From positions 18,138,640 to 18,202,639 of the forward strand of contig NC_058342.1 of assembly GCF_905475395.1 (NCBI RefSeq): a DNA stretch of 64,000 bases. The letters are read 5' to 3'. This document shows, piece by piece, positions 34,709-45,414 of the stretch; position 1 is the first letter of the stretch; every line of letters begins with the position of its first letter. A program made the position numbers and the translations under genes. The notes under the pieces are model-generated. The model saw only the letters and a list, made by a program, of their open reading frames with translations. It made no database searches and was not told where the DNA came from. This stretch comes from Chrysoperla carnea (taxonomy: Eukaryota; Arthropoda; Insecta; Neuroptera; Chrysopidae).

Positions 34709-34997
34709 CTAGCTCGACTCGTGAGGAATTCTAGAGTATTAGGAGAGCAGCTGTGAGAACTAATATGTTTGCCTAATAAACTTATTCCTTAAATATATGA
34801 TATTTTTTCGTTCAAATTATTTGTCTTGAGTGTTTTTTCCTAAGCGGTACATTTTTAGACCGTGAATATATTTTTTGTCAAATCTAGACATAATAAGCTT
34901 GAAAATGAGGAGTCAATCATGGACTTTGATAAAGGAATAAGGAAGATAAGGGTAGGACAGAAACAAACTTGCTAGAGTAATAATATATAAGATTAAT
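34709..34997 (+). repeat. Dispersed family C copy
   Basis: From ACTAGCTCGACTCGTGAGGA to CTTGCTAGAGTAATAATATA. It lacks the segment of about 130 bases with CTACTCTGTACCCGTTGCTA that is present at 49612. Confidence 0.7.
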
Positions 34998-35465
34998 AGA
35001 TCTTAATTCATTTAAAAATGATTCTTTTGTGTTTCGTACATTAGGTATGTCAAAAAACTATTCAAGTAAAGAAAAAGTCTATTAATAGTGGAAACAAAAT
35101 CGTAAAATTCATAATCAAAGAAAGTTGACAAAAAAATTCTTATCTTGCTGTACAAATGTTTTACAAAAAACTCATTGTTTTGCCGAGAAGTTAACTAAAT
35201 TTCTAAGGGTCGAGAAGACAGGAGTGGTCCTACTCCCCTCTCCTGTTAAATATCACCAATAGCACGACTATAAAAGTGTATAAACTTATGTCTGTTCCTG
35301 TATGTATAATACACCACTCTAAACGAAAATTTCCGAATATTTTGCCTTCTGTTGAATTCTATGTTGCCATATATCCTTGAGTAAATGAATTTCGCCATAG
35401 CAATAGAAGATTTTCGCAATGGGAAATTTAGTTTTTTGTATAAATATTTTAGATATATGTAACAT
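34998..35465. other. Unassigned AT-rich sequence
   Basis: Nothing recognised. Confidence 0.4.
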
Positions 35466-35895
35466 TATGTAGGTTAGGTTAGGTTAGAGTGGTAGGACAC
35501 ACTTAGACCATAGGGTCCGTTGTGATTCCGAAAATGGGTTGGCCCATTCCTGGCCATTACTCCATAAACCATTTGAAGCTGTTTAGGAACAGCAGAAGAG
35601 CTTTGACGTCGACGGACTCCAGGTCGGAGAGGTCGTCAAAGAGAGGCTGACTCAAGTAAGTCCATCTCTTCATGAAAAGAACTGGGCAGTGGCAGAGAAG
35701 ATGAGATATTTTTTCCTCCTCCTCACTGCCATTCACTGCCAGGCCCAGGCGTTCAGCATGCCTGCCGCCCAACCAGTGTATTGTAATAGCCGCTACAACT
35801 TTGCGAACAGAGGCCCTTGGAAATGATACAAGATCTTCGGAACGCCTGCGATTGTAATCAGACCATATCTGTCTTGTAGTACCACAAGTACTGTA
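35466..35895 (-). mobile_element. 5'-truncated LINE (non-LTR retrotransposon), C-terminal end
   Basis: On the minus strand a frame of about 110 codons runs from TTRQIWSDYNRRRSEDLVSF through RKVVAAITIHWLGGRHAERL, HLLCHCPVL and FDDLSDLESVDVKALLLFLN to SFKWF and a stop. The pattern [V]xxxTxHWxxGRHAxRLGL followed by EEEExxxHLLCHCP is the C-terminal end of I/R1/LOA-type LINE polymerases. The usual Cys pair before the Glu run is lost. The short 3' UTR ends CTAACCTAACCTAACCTA, which equals three to four arthropod telomere-type CCTAA units. Confidence 0.8.
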
Positions 35896-36861
35896 ACATT
35901 GTAACTATGTTTTGAGTTTTTAAAGAAAACTTTTCACGAATTTTTTCCAATGTCCCGAAATTGAATGCGTCTAGATTTTCGTTTGGGATTTTATTAGGAT
36001 TTTTTTAATTTAATTTTTTAAGTTATCCCCCCAAAGGAATTTCCTAAATCAGACTTGGATTGTATACGATATACGTCTGTGGTTGAATTAGCACACCATA
36101 TGTATCAAATTTACTCTTTATTCAACTAGTAAATTTGGAGAAAACAGGCTATAATAGCCCGACAGGCACATGAGTGATTTTATTATATAAGAGTTCCATT
36201 TTCCATCTGATTACGGAACCCTAAGCAAATGCGTTTCTCTCGTCCATGTTGGATTATTTCTTGCGGTCATAGAAAAGTTCTTTTTTTACATAAATTACAA
36301 TGAAAAATTTTCGTCAAAAACTGTAGTGCATAAAACACCCACAATACCTCCATACATAAGCAAAATAATTTTTTGATTCCAAACAATATCGAAAAATTTA
36401 ATTTTTATTACATCTGCACTTAGCTTCAGAGTTAGCGCCATTATCCTGTTAAAATGGCGCTTACAAATAAATATGATAACAGGTAAAAGATCGGTCATTA
36501 AAATTTTGTAAAATGAGTAGAATATTGGCTAATTTTTTTGTAAAGTAGAGTAAAATATTTCCAAAATTCCCAGCCGGTAAAATGGGCATATCTTAAACTA
36601 GATTTTGTGTATACCGCTTTTCTTGAATGTAAATTGTAAAGAAAAACTATTTATTTCTAATCTGAAAATTCTCATGCTGGAAACATTTAGTCTAGATTAT
36701 TAAATTTTACTAACATCTTTGTCAAAATAAAATTAATTTGTCTAAAATAGAATTTTAATCAAAATTATATAATTTGTCGATGTGAATTTTTGCCATTCTA
36801 TAAAAAAAGTCTGTATAGATCAAGTTATTGAAAATTAATAATGTTCATGATAATACAAATA
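35896..36861. other. AT-rich stretch without a recognised gene
   Basis: The open frame at 36295-36498 (minus) has no motif. Nothing else found. Confidence 0.4.
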
Positions 36862-37061
36862 CAGTAGAAATCCAGTAATCTGAACGGTCAGTGGCGCGAA
36901 ACGTCGAATAATGCGACCACTTTTCGTTTAAATTAGTCATTCTGAAATGCTTTATATTTTATTTATCATGGATTTTTCTATACAATCCCAGTTATCTGAA
37001 CAAATCCAGTAATCCAACATCTCCTGATTTTTAATTTATCCGGATTAGTGAGACTCTACTG
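36862..37061 (+). mobile_element. 200-bp pogo/Tigger-type MITE with TA duplication
   Basis: Ends CAGTAGAAATCCAGTAATCT and (reverse) CAGTAGAGTCTCACTAATCC are inverted repeats. TA flanks both sides (36860-36861, 37062-37063). The inside repeats the ATCCAGTAATC motif. A related fragment lies at 8189-8290. Confidence 0.8.
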
Positions 37062-38639
37062 TAATATTTCACGATTGAAATAATCGTCGTATCGCTGCTT
37101 GTTTTTAAGGACTCTGTTAATCAAAACATTTAATTGAGAATGATACAAGCTGGGAATATTAAAAAAAAATTATACAATTTAATTATAACATGAAAAAAAT
37201 TATAAAATTGCACATCAGAAAAAAATCCCATTTTGATTATTATTTGGAAAAATTGGGAATTCCCGTAGCGCAAATTGATAAAACAAAGGTTGGTTTTTGT
37301 ATATGCTACGGGTAAACAAGTCTAAATTCTAGAACTTGAGCCAATGTCTTACCCTATTCCTTGAAATTATTTAGCTTTAATTATTTAAAAGATTGAAAAA
37401 TACGTTATTTTCATTATACGTTCCGAACACCTTCCAAGCATAGTAAAATTTACACACCTTCCATCCAAACCAAATTTCCTCATAGCCAAAATCGCTTTTT
37501 ATAATTCAGGAGCTTAATGTAACAAAAGCGTAAAATCGCGAAGTGTATTTTGACAAAATCTATAAAAATCGATTTTTAGATAATTTATGATTTTCAAGGA
37601 TATCTTAAAATTTCTTATATTTTAAGACTTTAGTTTTCTATTTCGACCACATAATTTCAATTTCTAAACTTAAAATTTGCAACTTTTCCAATACTTTTTA
37701 TACGCCCTTCTTCAATAAATCTTAACGCTTACCTAGACCTACTTGAAAAATGACCATTTTTAAGCAAAATTTGTATTTTATAACATAAACGCAATAAATT
37801 TGCAGCAAAAATTTTCTACTCTAATTTCTAATTCGAGGCTGGCTTTTTTCTAAATTCAGAATATGAACCGGATCCTTATATTGAATTATACTTTAATTTT
37901 AAGCAAATTAAACTAAATATAATTTTCCGTGTATGTTGACGAATTCATTACAGAAAATCTAGGAGAGAAGCGGATAATCGCGTTCAGATTTTTGTATGTA
38001 GAGCCTCCTTTTTTGTAGTATGGTAATGAAATTTTTATGGTAGGTAAATAGCACCACAATAATCTCAAACATGCACTCGAAGCAAAAAGGACCTTAGGAC
38101 ACTTAGATTTTTACTGCACCCGGCTTCTCAATTATAATTCTTTAAACTAGAAATATTTTTAATGACCTATTCAAACTTGAGTTTAATTAGGTTCTAGCTT
38201 TTAATAGTAAAAGTACTTTAAAATCAGTTATCCTTTCCATGGAGATACAGGAAGGTACACTACAACTAATTTTTTATGATATTTTTGCTAAGGTCATCGC
38301 ACTATGCGCCATTGGATGAAAGCAAGTGAACTTAAGGTTGTAGAACTTATCAAAAAAATTAATCCTATTTGCTTAGCCGTAGGGTGAAATACATCTTCAA
38401 ATATAAAGCAAAAAAAACTAATTTAAAAAAATTTTTGATCGACTTAGATCGGATTAAAAATGACAGTGATAAAATTTTGATTGACCTCATGTCAAAAGTC
38501 CGTATACATAAAAACAAATTAAACAGTTAACTGAAAAACCGTGGGAGGCCAAAGGGATGTTATAATTTTTTTAAACAGTTAAACAAATTGATTGATAAAT
38601 CTTGATATAGAATCTGATATCTGACTCATCATCTGATTT
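37062..38639. other. AT-rich sequence upstream of the Ser/Gly-rich gene
   Basis: No gene or dispersed family is recognised. It may hold enhancers of the downstream secretory gene, but nothing specific is seen. Confidence 0.45.
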
Positions 38640-38752
38640 AATATATAAACAAGTCTAAAATCTGGTATAAGCATCACAATCTGTTTATACACTAACCACA
38701 GAGGATTACAAGAAAAATACGAAGTGAATGGTTGTCAAGTCCTTGGTCAACA
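38640..38752 (+). promoter_or_regulatory. Probable core promoter and 5' leader of the Ser/Gly-rich protein gene
   Basis: A TATATAAA-like box lies at about 38641-38648, roughly 105 bases upstream of the ATG. Transcription would be expected to begin about 30 bases downstream, near 38670-38675, giving a leader of about 80 bases. A strong TATA box fits a highly expressed tissue-specific secretory gene. The start site itself is inferred. Confidence 0.4.
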
Positions 38753-41700
38753 ATGAATAAATTTTTGGTTACGTTAGTGTTAATTAGTGCCTCCTTAAAC
38801 AGTGTCCACAATGCACCGTCACCTCATGGTATGTTCGAAAATTCGTTTTTTTTTTTTTTTTTTTATAAATGCATTTTTTTTTCATATTCATAAATTTTCT
38901 CGATTGTGTGGGAAAAATTATGTTTAGAGTCTCATACTTGCGTGGAAATATTTTTCATGTTCATCATCTTTTATTTTTGTAATTAATCACGCAATGAAAA
39001 ATAACTATTTATGTTAATTAGTTTACATAATTGGTTACATAATTTTCCGATTTTCATATTTGTATACGAAAAAAAGTTAATTTTCTAGTTGAAAATGTGT
39101 TATATAGATTTAATTTTTTTCTTTATATTATTGAAAAATTATAATTAGAGGAGAAAAATGATGCCGAAAAATATTCCAAGCCAATATATTCTAGAAAAAA
39201 AAAAACTAAAAGAAAAATCCAAAACACCGATGCTTCTCAGTGAAATAAATATTTACTCATTCTTCTAATTTGAGTTATCCAAAAAGTCAACCCATGATAA
39301 CTTAAGTTTATCAAAATTTTTAATTAAATATCCCAAGCTTTAATTACTATTTCGATTTTTACATTAAATTACTAAAATACTAAACGTTACTGTTTGTTTT
39401 TTCTAATGTTACAATTTTCCTAAAAAGGCATAGTTTCTGTGAATAGTTTTTTATCGTTTAATATTAAGCAGAAATTATTTATTTCGATTATGTGAAAAAT
39501 GTGGATAATATTTTAGTAATAATTTTTAAAAATTGATTCAAAACCTCGTTTTGAAAGACAAATTATTATTGATATTTTCCAATTTTTTTTTTTTAATCTC
39601 AGTAAATTTCATTAATAATTTATTTATTTTACATTCAATAACTTCCAAAATTTTGCCTACCCAAGCAAAAAATTGAATACAATGGAAATTGATTTTTGTT
39701 CAAAACAATATACAATAACTTTTTTCTATAACTCACAAACTGTAAAAAAAACCACACAAATATTTTCTAAAACTACACAAATAGGCCTCAATTATTGGAA
39801 AATATCCGATGAAATCTTAAAATTAAGAATTACCAAAATGAAAATTTCCTTCGTTTTTATCGAAAAATGCGCTTATAACTTTTTTTATCTTATACTTTAT
39901 TGTTTCTTTCGAACAAAAAGCTTCGTTTTTTTAAAATTAAGTTATATTGATATTTTTTTTAATTTTCCATCGGAGAAAAAAATCAAAATTTTACCAAAAA
40001 TCTAATAAGGTCTGCAAATTTTTTAAATAAGCCTTATTATTAATCTTCTGGAAGCTTTTTTAAATAAATATTTTCAAAAAAATAATTACTAGACGAAATT
40101 AATTGGTTTATTCTAAGTACGCAGTACATATGAGATTTTCACACTAAAAATTTTTTGTTTATATTTAATTATATTGAACTAATTAACCTTGGAAAATAAT
40201 CGTTTGTTTTTTAATATTTTTGAAATAATAAACAATACAAATTATTCTTTATTTATGTTCTAGGTTTATTGGGTGTTAAACCGCGAAGTATAATCGCTGA
40301 CACTCTAGATCCTTTAGGAATATTTCACAACAAACAAGCTTCCGGTGGCTTAACATTTGGTTTATCGGGTGGCTTAGGAGGTTCATCTTCATACGCAGAT
40401 AGCAACGCAAATAGTGGAAGTTATTCTGGCTCGAATGGAGGAAGTTATGCTGGATCACAAGCAGGCAGCTATGCCAATTCACAGGCTGGCAGTACTGCTG
40501 GAAGTTACAGTGGTTCCAAAGCATTTAGTAACGCCAATTCTGGAAGCTATGGTGGTGGGGGAAGCTCAGGAGCATCAAGTGGTGCATCTAGTTCTGCTCT
40601 AAGTGGATCTGGTAGCATAGGATTTGGTGGAGGTGCCAATGCAGGCTCACAAGCTAGCTCTCAAGCAAATAGTGGAAGTTATAGTTCTGGAAATGGCGGA
40701 AATTCCGGATTTGTACCAATAGCATCTCCTGTTTCACAACCAATTCCAATACAATCTGGAGGTGGCAGTTCTAGTGGTTCAAGAGCAAGTTCTTCAGCTG
40801 GAAGTCTTTCTGGTGGCTATCAAAGTGGAGGTGGAGGAAGCTATGGTGGTTCGAAAGGAAGTTCTTCAGCTGGAAGTCTTTCTGGTGGCTATCAAAGTGG
40901 AGGTGGAGGAAGCTATGGTGGTTCGAAAGGAAGTTCTTCGTCTGGAAGTTATGGGGGATCAAACTCTGGAAGTTATCAAGAACCAGATCAAATTATTATT
41001 GTACAATCACCATCAAGTGGGGGAAGTTATGGGGGTTCGAAAGCAAGCTCATCGTCTGGAAGCTATGGTGGGTCCAACTCTGGTAAATTTCATGCTTCCC
41101 CTGAAATTATTTCCGTACCAAATACTGGAAGATATGAAAGTTCTGGAGGATATCAAGGTGGATCAAACAATCAAGGTTCTAGTTATGGAAATTCTGTGGG
41201 TGGTAGTTATTCTGGATCTTCAGGTTATAACAAAGGACGTGGTGATGAGGACATTATTTTAGTTATCGAAGATGATAGTTATAATCGACCACGACCTCAA
41301 CCACCACGTAGAAAACCTCATCACAGACATCGTTACGATAATGGATACAAAGCTAAACCGGAAAAAGTAATTATAGTTGTTGAAGAAAGACCCTCTCATC
41401 AAGGAGGTTCATATGGAGGATCCTATGGAAGCTCTGGTCAATATTCTGGCCAATCAGGCATGAAAGGAAATTTGGGCGGTGGTTATTCATCTAGTAATTC
41501 TGGATCATATAGTGGAGGTAATTCTGGGTCATATGGTGGAGGTAATTCGGGCACCGTTGTGCAAGAAGTGAAGCCAGCTCCACCACCATATGTAAGCCCC
41601 CCACCAGTCAAAGTAGTCGAACCGGTAAAGCCTGTAATTAGTAACGGCGGAAGTGGTAGCTATGGAGGATCAAATTCAAATTCATATGCTGGAAGTCAAG

Positions 41701-43901
41701 CATCTTCATTTAGTGGATCATCCAGCTCTGCTAATTCTGGAAGTTCTGCAAACGCAGGAAGCTCTGCCAATGCAGGAAGCTCTGCAAATGCTGGTAGCCC
41801 TGCAATTATTGCACCACCAAAAGTAATTGAAACCGTTAAACCAGCTCCAACTTATGAATCAAATCCATTTTTGACTGGAAGCTCTGGTAATAGTGGTAGT
41901 GGAAGTGGTTCATCTTCTGGTAGTACATCTTCAGCTTTTAGTGGTTCAACAAGCAACAGTGGTTCAACTCAGATTGCACCAGCTAAACCCGTTATTCCTC
42001 AAACATATGAATCAAACCCATTCTTAAATGGTAAAGCAACTTCTGGTGCTCAATCATCCGCATTCAGTGGATCATCTGCCAATTCTGGAGCAAACGCACC
42101 AGCAACACCTATCGTAAGTCAAGGTGGAAATTATGGAGGTAATTCGGGTTCATACTCCGGTTCAAAAAGTCAATCAAGCTCAAGTAGTCAATCTTCAGCA
42201 TTCAGTGGTTCAAACAGTGGTGGTGGACAAACAGTTTTACAACCAACCCCTGTGCCCCAAAAAATTCAACCTGTAGCTCCTGTTAATAGTAATGCCAATT
42301 CTGGAGCTTATTCAAGTAGCCAATCGTCTGCTTCAAGTGGATCAAACAATGCTCCAGCAGTACCCCTACCTCTTATCAGTCAACCAAGTGTAATTCGCCC
42401 ACCATCGCGTGGAAATCCTGGATATGGATCAAGTGGAAGCAACGGATATTCTTCTAGTGGAAGCAAATCAAATTCGTATAGTGGATCTGGCACCAGAGTT
42501 ATACAACCAGTTGAAATTATAATCGTAGAAAAACCTTCAAGGTATGAAGGACATTCTGGTTCATACTCTGGAAGTGGAAGTCAAGGAGGGTCGTACTCTG
42601 GAAGTAAATCTTCAAGTCAATCAGGATCATACTCTGGTGGTAGCAATATTCAACCACAACCTGTGCCTGTTAGCCAAGGCGGTGGATATTCTGGCAGTAA
42701 ATCAACTGCTGGAAGCCAATCAGGTTCATATTCAGGTAGTAAATCAACTGCTGGAAGTCAATCGGGCTCATATTCTGGAAATAATAATGCCCCTGTTCAA
42801 CCACAGCCAATTGTACAACCTCAACCAGTTATTCAACCCCAACCAGTTATTCAACCCCAACCAGTAATTCAACCACAACCAATAAGTAATCAAGGTAGCT
42901 CATATTCGGGAAGTCAATCAAGTGCAAATAGTCAATCAAGTGCAAATAGTCAAGCTGGATCATATTCAGGAAGTGTTCAAGCACCTGTCCAACCTCAACC
43001 AGTTATACAACCCCAGCCAGTTATTCAACCCCAACCGGTGATACAACCTCAACCAGTCATCCAACCCCAACCAGTTGTTCAACCTCAACCCATTGTGAGC
43101 CAAGGAGGGTCATATTCCGGAAGCAAATCAAATGCCGAAAGCCATTCAGGATCACACAGTAGCTCCAACTCTGGAAGTAGTGCTGGCGGTGGTCAACAGC
43201 CAATTGCGCCATTTGTTAGTGAGGCGCCACCAAAACCGATAATTTCCACCCCAATTCAAAGTGGTGGTAATTTAGGAGGATCATATTCTGGAAGTAATTC
43301 TGGCTCATATTCTGGCAGTCAAGCATCATCAAATGCCGGTAGCATTAGTGGAAACATTTCTCCCGCAATTCCACCAATTTCCACAAATCCTGGATACTCT
43401 GGAGGAAATTTGGGAGGAGCTTCTAGTGGAAGTAATGCAGGATCATACTCTGGTAGTCAATCTGGAGCAAGTTCTTCAGCAAATTCAGGATCTTCAGCTG
43501 GAAGTCAATCAAGTGCTTACAGTGGATCAGGAGCTAATCAAGGCGGTGCAATACAATTCCCAGACTCTCTCGTTAGAGTTCCCATTGCTACTCCATACGA
43601 TGGGAATGCGGCTGGAGGTGGTAGTGGTGCCAAATCTTTTGCACAGTCAGAGAGTTCCTCAAATGCATTTGGCGGCGGCAGTGGAGCACAATCTGCTGCT
43701 CAATCACAAGCGGGTTCATATTCAGGCGGAGGAGGTAGCTCATCTAGTTCATCGGCTAGTAGTTCATCAAGTTCAAGTGGATCAGGAGCAAGTTCCTTTA
43801 GTTCATCGAATTCAGGAGCTGGTTCATTAAACTTACCATTTGGTTCCTTAAATTTAGCTGGATCGTTCAGCAATTCTGGAGCCATTGGTCTTCGTAAATA
43901 A
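38753..43901 (+). CDS. Secreted Ser/Gly-rich repeat protein (silk-, sericin- or glue-like), two exons, 1237 aa
   Basis: Exon 1 is 38753-38828 (25 codons plus one base) and exon 2 is 40264-43901, with a GTATGT donor, TTCTAG acceptor and matching phase 1. Residues 1-20 form a signal peptide (MNKFLVTLVLISASLNSVHN), probably cut near A21-P22. The rest is low-complexity Ser/Gly with Ala, Asn, Gln and Tyr, built from motifs such as GSYSGS, SSANSGS and GGSYGG. Landmarks by residue: two exact 24-residue repeats about 202-249; [D/E]xIIxV motifs near 267, 352, 392 and 775; a basic His/Arg/Pro patch at 367-385; SNPFL motifs near 556 and 607; a QPQPVI block about 869-972; a Ser run near the C-terminus, which ends LRK. 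There is almost no Cys. Composition suits an extracellular silk, glue or cuticle coat protein. The exact family is not recognised and the function is inferred from composition only. Confidence 0.88.
38829..40263 (+). other. Intron 1 of the Ser/Gly-rich protein gene
   Basis: A 1435-base, very AT-rich intron that separates the signal-peptide exon from the repeat exon. A signal peptide on its own small exon is common in insect silk and cuticle genes. The open frame at 39673-40005 inside it is rich in Ile, Lys and Phe, as expected from AT-rich random sequence, and is not taken as a gene. Confidence 0.75.
40790..40933 (+). repeat. Exact 72-bp tandem duplication inside the Ser/Gly-rich exon
   Basis: Two adjacent 72-bp units encode the 24-residue block GSLSGGYQSGGGGSYGGSKG plus SSSA. 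The copies are essentially identical at DNA level, including synonymous sites, which indicates a recent duplication by slippage or unequal exchange. Confidence 0.8.
42793..43101 (+). repeat. In-frame 18-bp minisatellite encoding QPQPVI repeats
   Basis: Two runs of an 18-bp unit (QPQPVI, with QPQPIV and QPQPVV variants) flank a Ser-rich spacer containing SSANSQ. The first run has about four to five units and the second about six. Unit number is probably length-polymorphic. The Pro/Gln segments break the Ser/Gly sequence into blocks. Confidence 0.8.
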
Positions 43902-44000
43902 AATTTTTGTGATAGTATTCATATTTAAACTGTTTAATTTAAGAATTATAGGATAATTAATAAAATTTTTATCTGTGAAAATAAAAGTATTATGTTCGGC
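43902..44000 (+). terminator. Probable 3' UTR and polyadenylation signals of the Ser/Gly-rich gene
   Basis: AATAAA hexamers occur at 43959-43964 and 43980-43985, 58 and 79 bases after the TAA stop. Which of them is used is not known. Confidence 0.5.
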
Positions 44001-44476
44001 TAAGCAACTCTGAATTAGGAATTAAAAGCAAAAAAAACATTTCTTCTATTGTTTTTAAATGAGTTGGTTGTTAAAAATAAAATTATAAAAAAGTCTGGGA
44101 TCTGATAAGACTCCTAGATGTGATCATATTGTTAATATCAAAATCTAGACAACTTTTTCTTTTAACAACCGTAATTTTATGGAAATTCATTACTTTTCTA
44201 ATAAAAAAAATAAAATTGTATGAGCAAGATCATTGTTTTTTACAAATCATTTCCTCAATCAGAATTGTTTATTCCAACATTTTCATTGTATTTATAACTT
44301 AATGTAAAATAATTATATATTTTATACTTGAAAAAATTTTTTTTTACAAATGTATTTTCAAATTTTTTTAAAATGCAATTTGTATGAATGATTTTATGAG
44401 AAACGAAGAAATACACGTGTTTTTATATAACTTTTTTTTTATTTACTTTATCCACTTTGGTAAACCACAAGTGATG
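44001..44476. other. Unassigned sequence between the Ser/Gly-rich gene and the palindrome
   Basis: AT-rich. Ends with CACAAGTGATGT (44466-44477), which recurs at 45027-45038. Confidence 0.45.
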
Positions 44477-44976
44477 TAAATTTCGATTTTTGCCCCAATT
44501 CCTAGATCAGTTTTTTGTATTTTTAAAATACGTATTTTCGACTACCAAGTAGTCATCATCAGTAAGAATTAGCTAGTGAATGTTACTCTTTGCTAATTTG
44601 GTGGCGGACTGCACACTGTTACATTCGTGTTTTTACAATTTATACTGTTCACAGTATCTGTCAAATTGTAGTGTCAGTGGCGCTAGCCAATCAACTGCCA
44701 TCAGTTGACTAGTCTGGCCAATGAGCCCTCATTGGCCAGACTAGTCAACTGATGGCAGTTGATTGGCTAGCGCCACTGACACTACAATTTGACAGATACT
44801 GTGAACAGTATAAATTGTAAAAACACGAATGTAACAGTGTGCAGTCCGCCACCAAATTAGCAAAGAGTAACATTCACTAGCTAATTCTTACTGATGATGA
44901 CTACTTGGTAGTCGAAAATACGTATTTTAAAAATACAAAAAACTGATCTAGGAATTGGGGCAAAAATCGAAATTTA
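44477..44976. mobile_element. Perfect palindrome, two 249-bp arms with a 2-bp centre
   Basis: Arms 44477-44725 and 44728-44976 are exact reverse complements by eye, separated only by CC. No transposase or other frame. Each arm contains an ACTGATGATGACTACTTGGT / AGTCGAAAATACGT stretch that folds like a hammerhead ribozyme (described separately). This looks like a fold-back element or an inverted dimer of a Penelope-like terminal segment. Perfect identity means a recent origin or ongoing correction. Confidence 0.85.
44884..44934 (+). ncRNA. Hammerhead-ribozyme-like motif in the right arm of the palindrome
   Basis: Stem I ATTCTTA (44884-44890) pairs with TAAAAAT (44928-44934) at six of seven positions. 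Core CTGATGA is 44891-44897. Stem II GACTAC/GTAGTC has a TTG loop. Core GAA is at 44914-44916. Stem III AAT/ATT has an ACGT loop. Expected cut after T44927. One unpaired T (44898) between CTGATGA and stem II departs from the standard fold, so activity is uncertain. The left arm holds the same motif on the minus strand (44519-44569). Confidence 0.4.
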
Positions 44977-45414
44977 TTTCGACATATCCTAGAGTTCTCA
45001 TTTATTATCTTCGATAATATTTATATCACAAGTGATGTCATTTTACCTTTTTTAATAAGATACAATAAACGAAAAATGTTTATTTATAATTTTCATGTAA
45101 TAAAATCTCATTAAAATATTGTAATTAAATAATAAACGGTGCCGTCTTCGTGTGTTTTACATTAATTATTCTACAACAATAATTGACTTCTTAATTACCT
45201 GTCGCTCTATCTAGTAGTGAAACACCAAACTAATATATGTCGTATTTTGTAAGTAAATAAAAAACACATTAGCCTGTAAACAAACCTATAATACATTCAG
45301 TGAGATATTTTTCTCAATATTTCTTGAATACATAGAGCGCGACAGGGTCCAAAACTTACGATATGCGTAGCGAGAGAGATGATAGCCAGTGAGTTCCCTG
45401 TGTCCTTGTCATAT
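44977..45414. other. Unassigned AT-rich sequence
   Basis: Includes the second CACAAGTGATGT at 45027-45038. Nothing else recognised. Confidence 0.4.

Noticed and set aside
35467-35487. TTAGG repeats as an interstitial telomere
   Set aside because: Only three to four units, placed exactly at the 3' end of a LINE fragment, so they are the element's tail.
35557-35772. Minus-strand 71-codon open frame as a small host gene
   Set aside because: HLLCHCP and GGRHAERLGL are the C-terminal end of a LINE polymerase, and the frame continues upstream without a start.
39673-40005. 110-codon open frame as a gene
   Set aside because: It falls inside the intron of the Ser/Gly-rich gene, is Ile/Lys/Phe-rich as AT-rich chance frames are, and has no motif.
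40762-41262. Other-frame open reading frames of 60-166 codons within 40276-43885
   Set aside because: They are shadows of the Ser/Gly repeat exon; periodic repeats keep all frames open.
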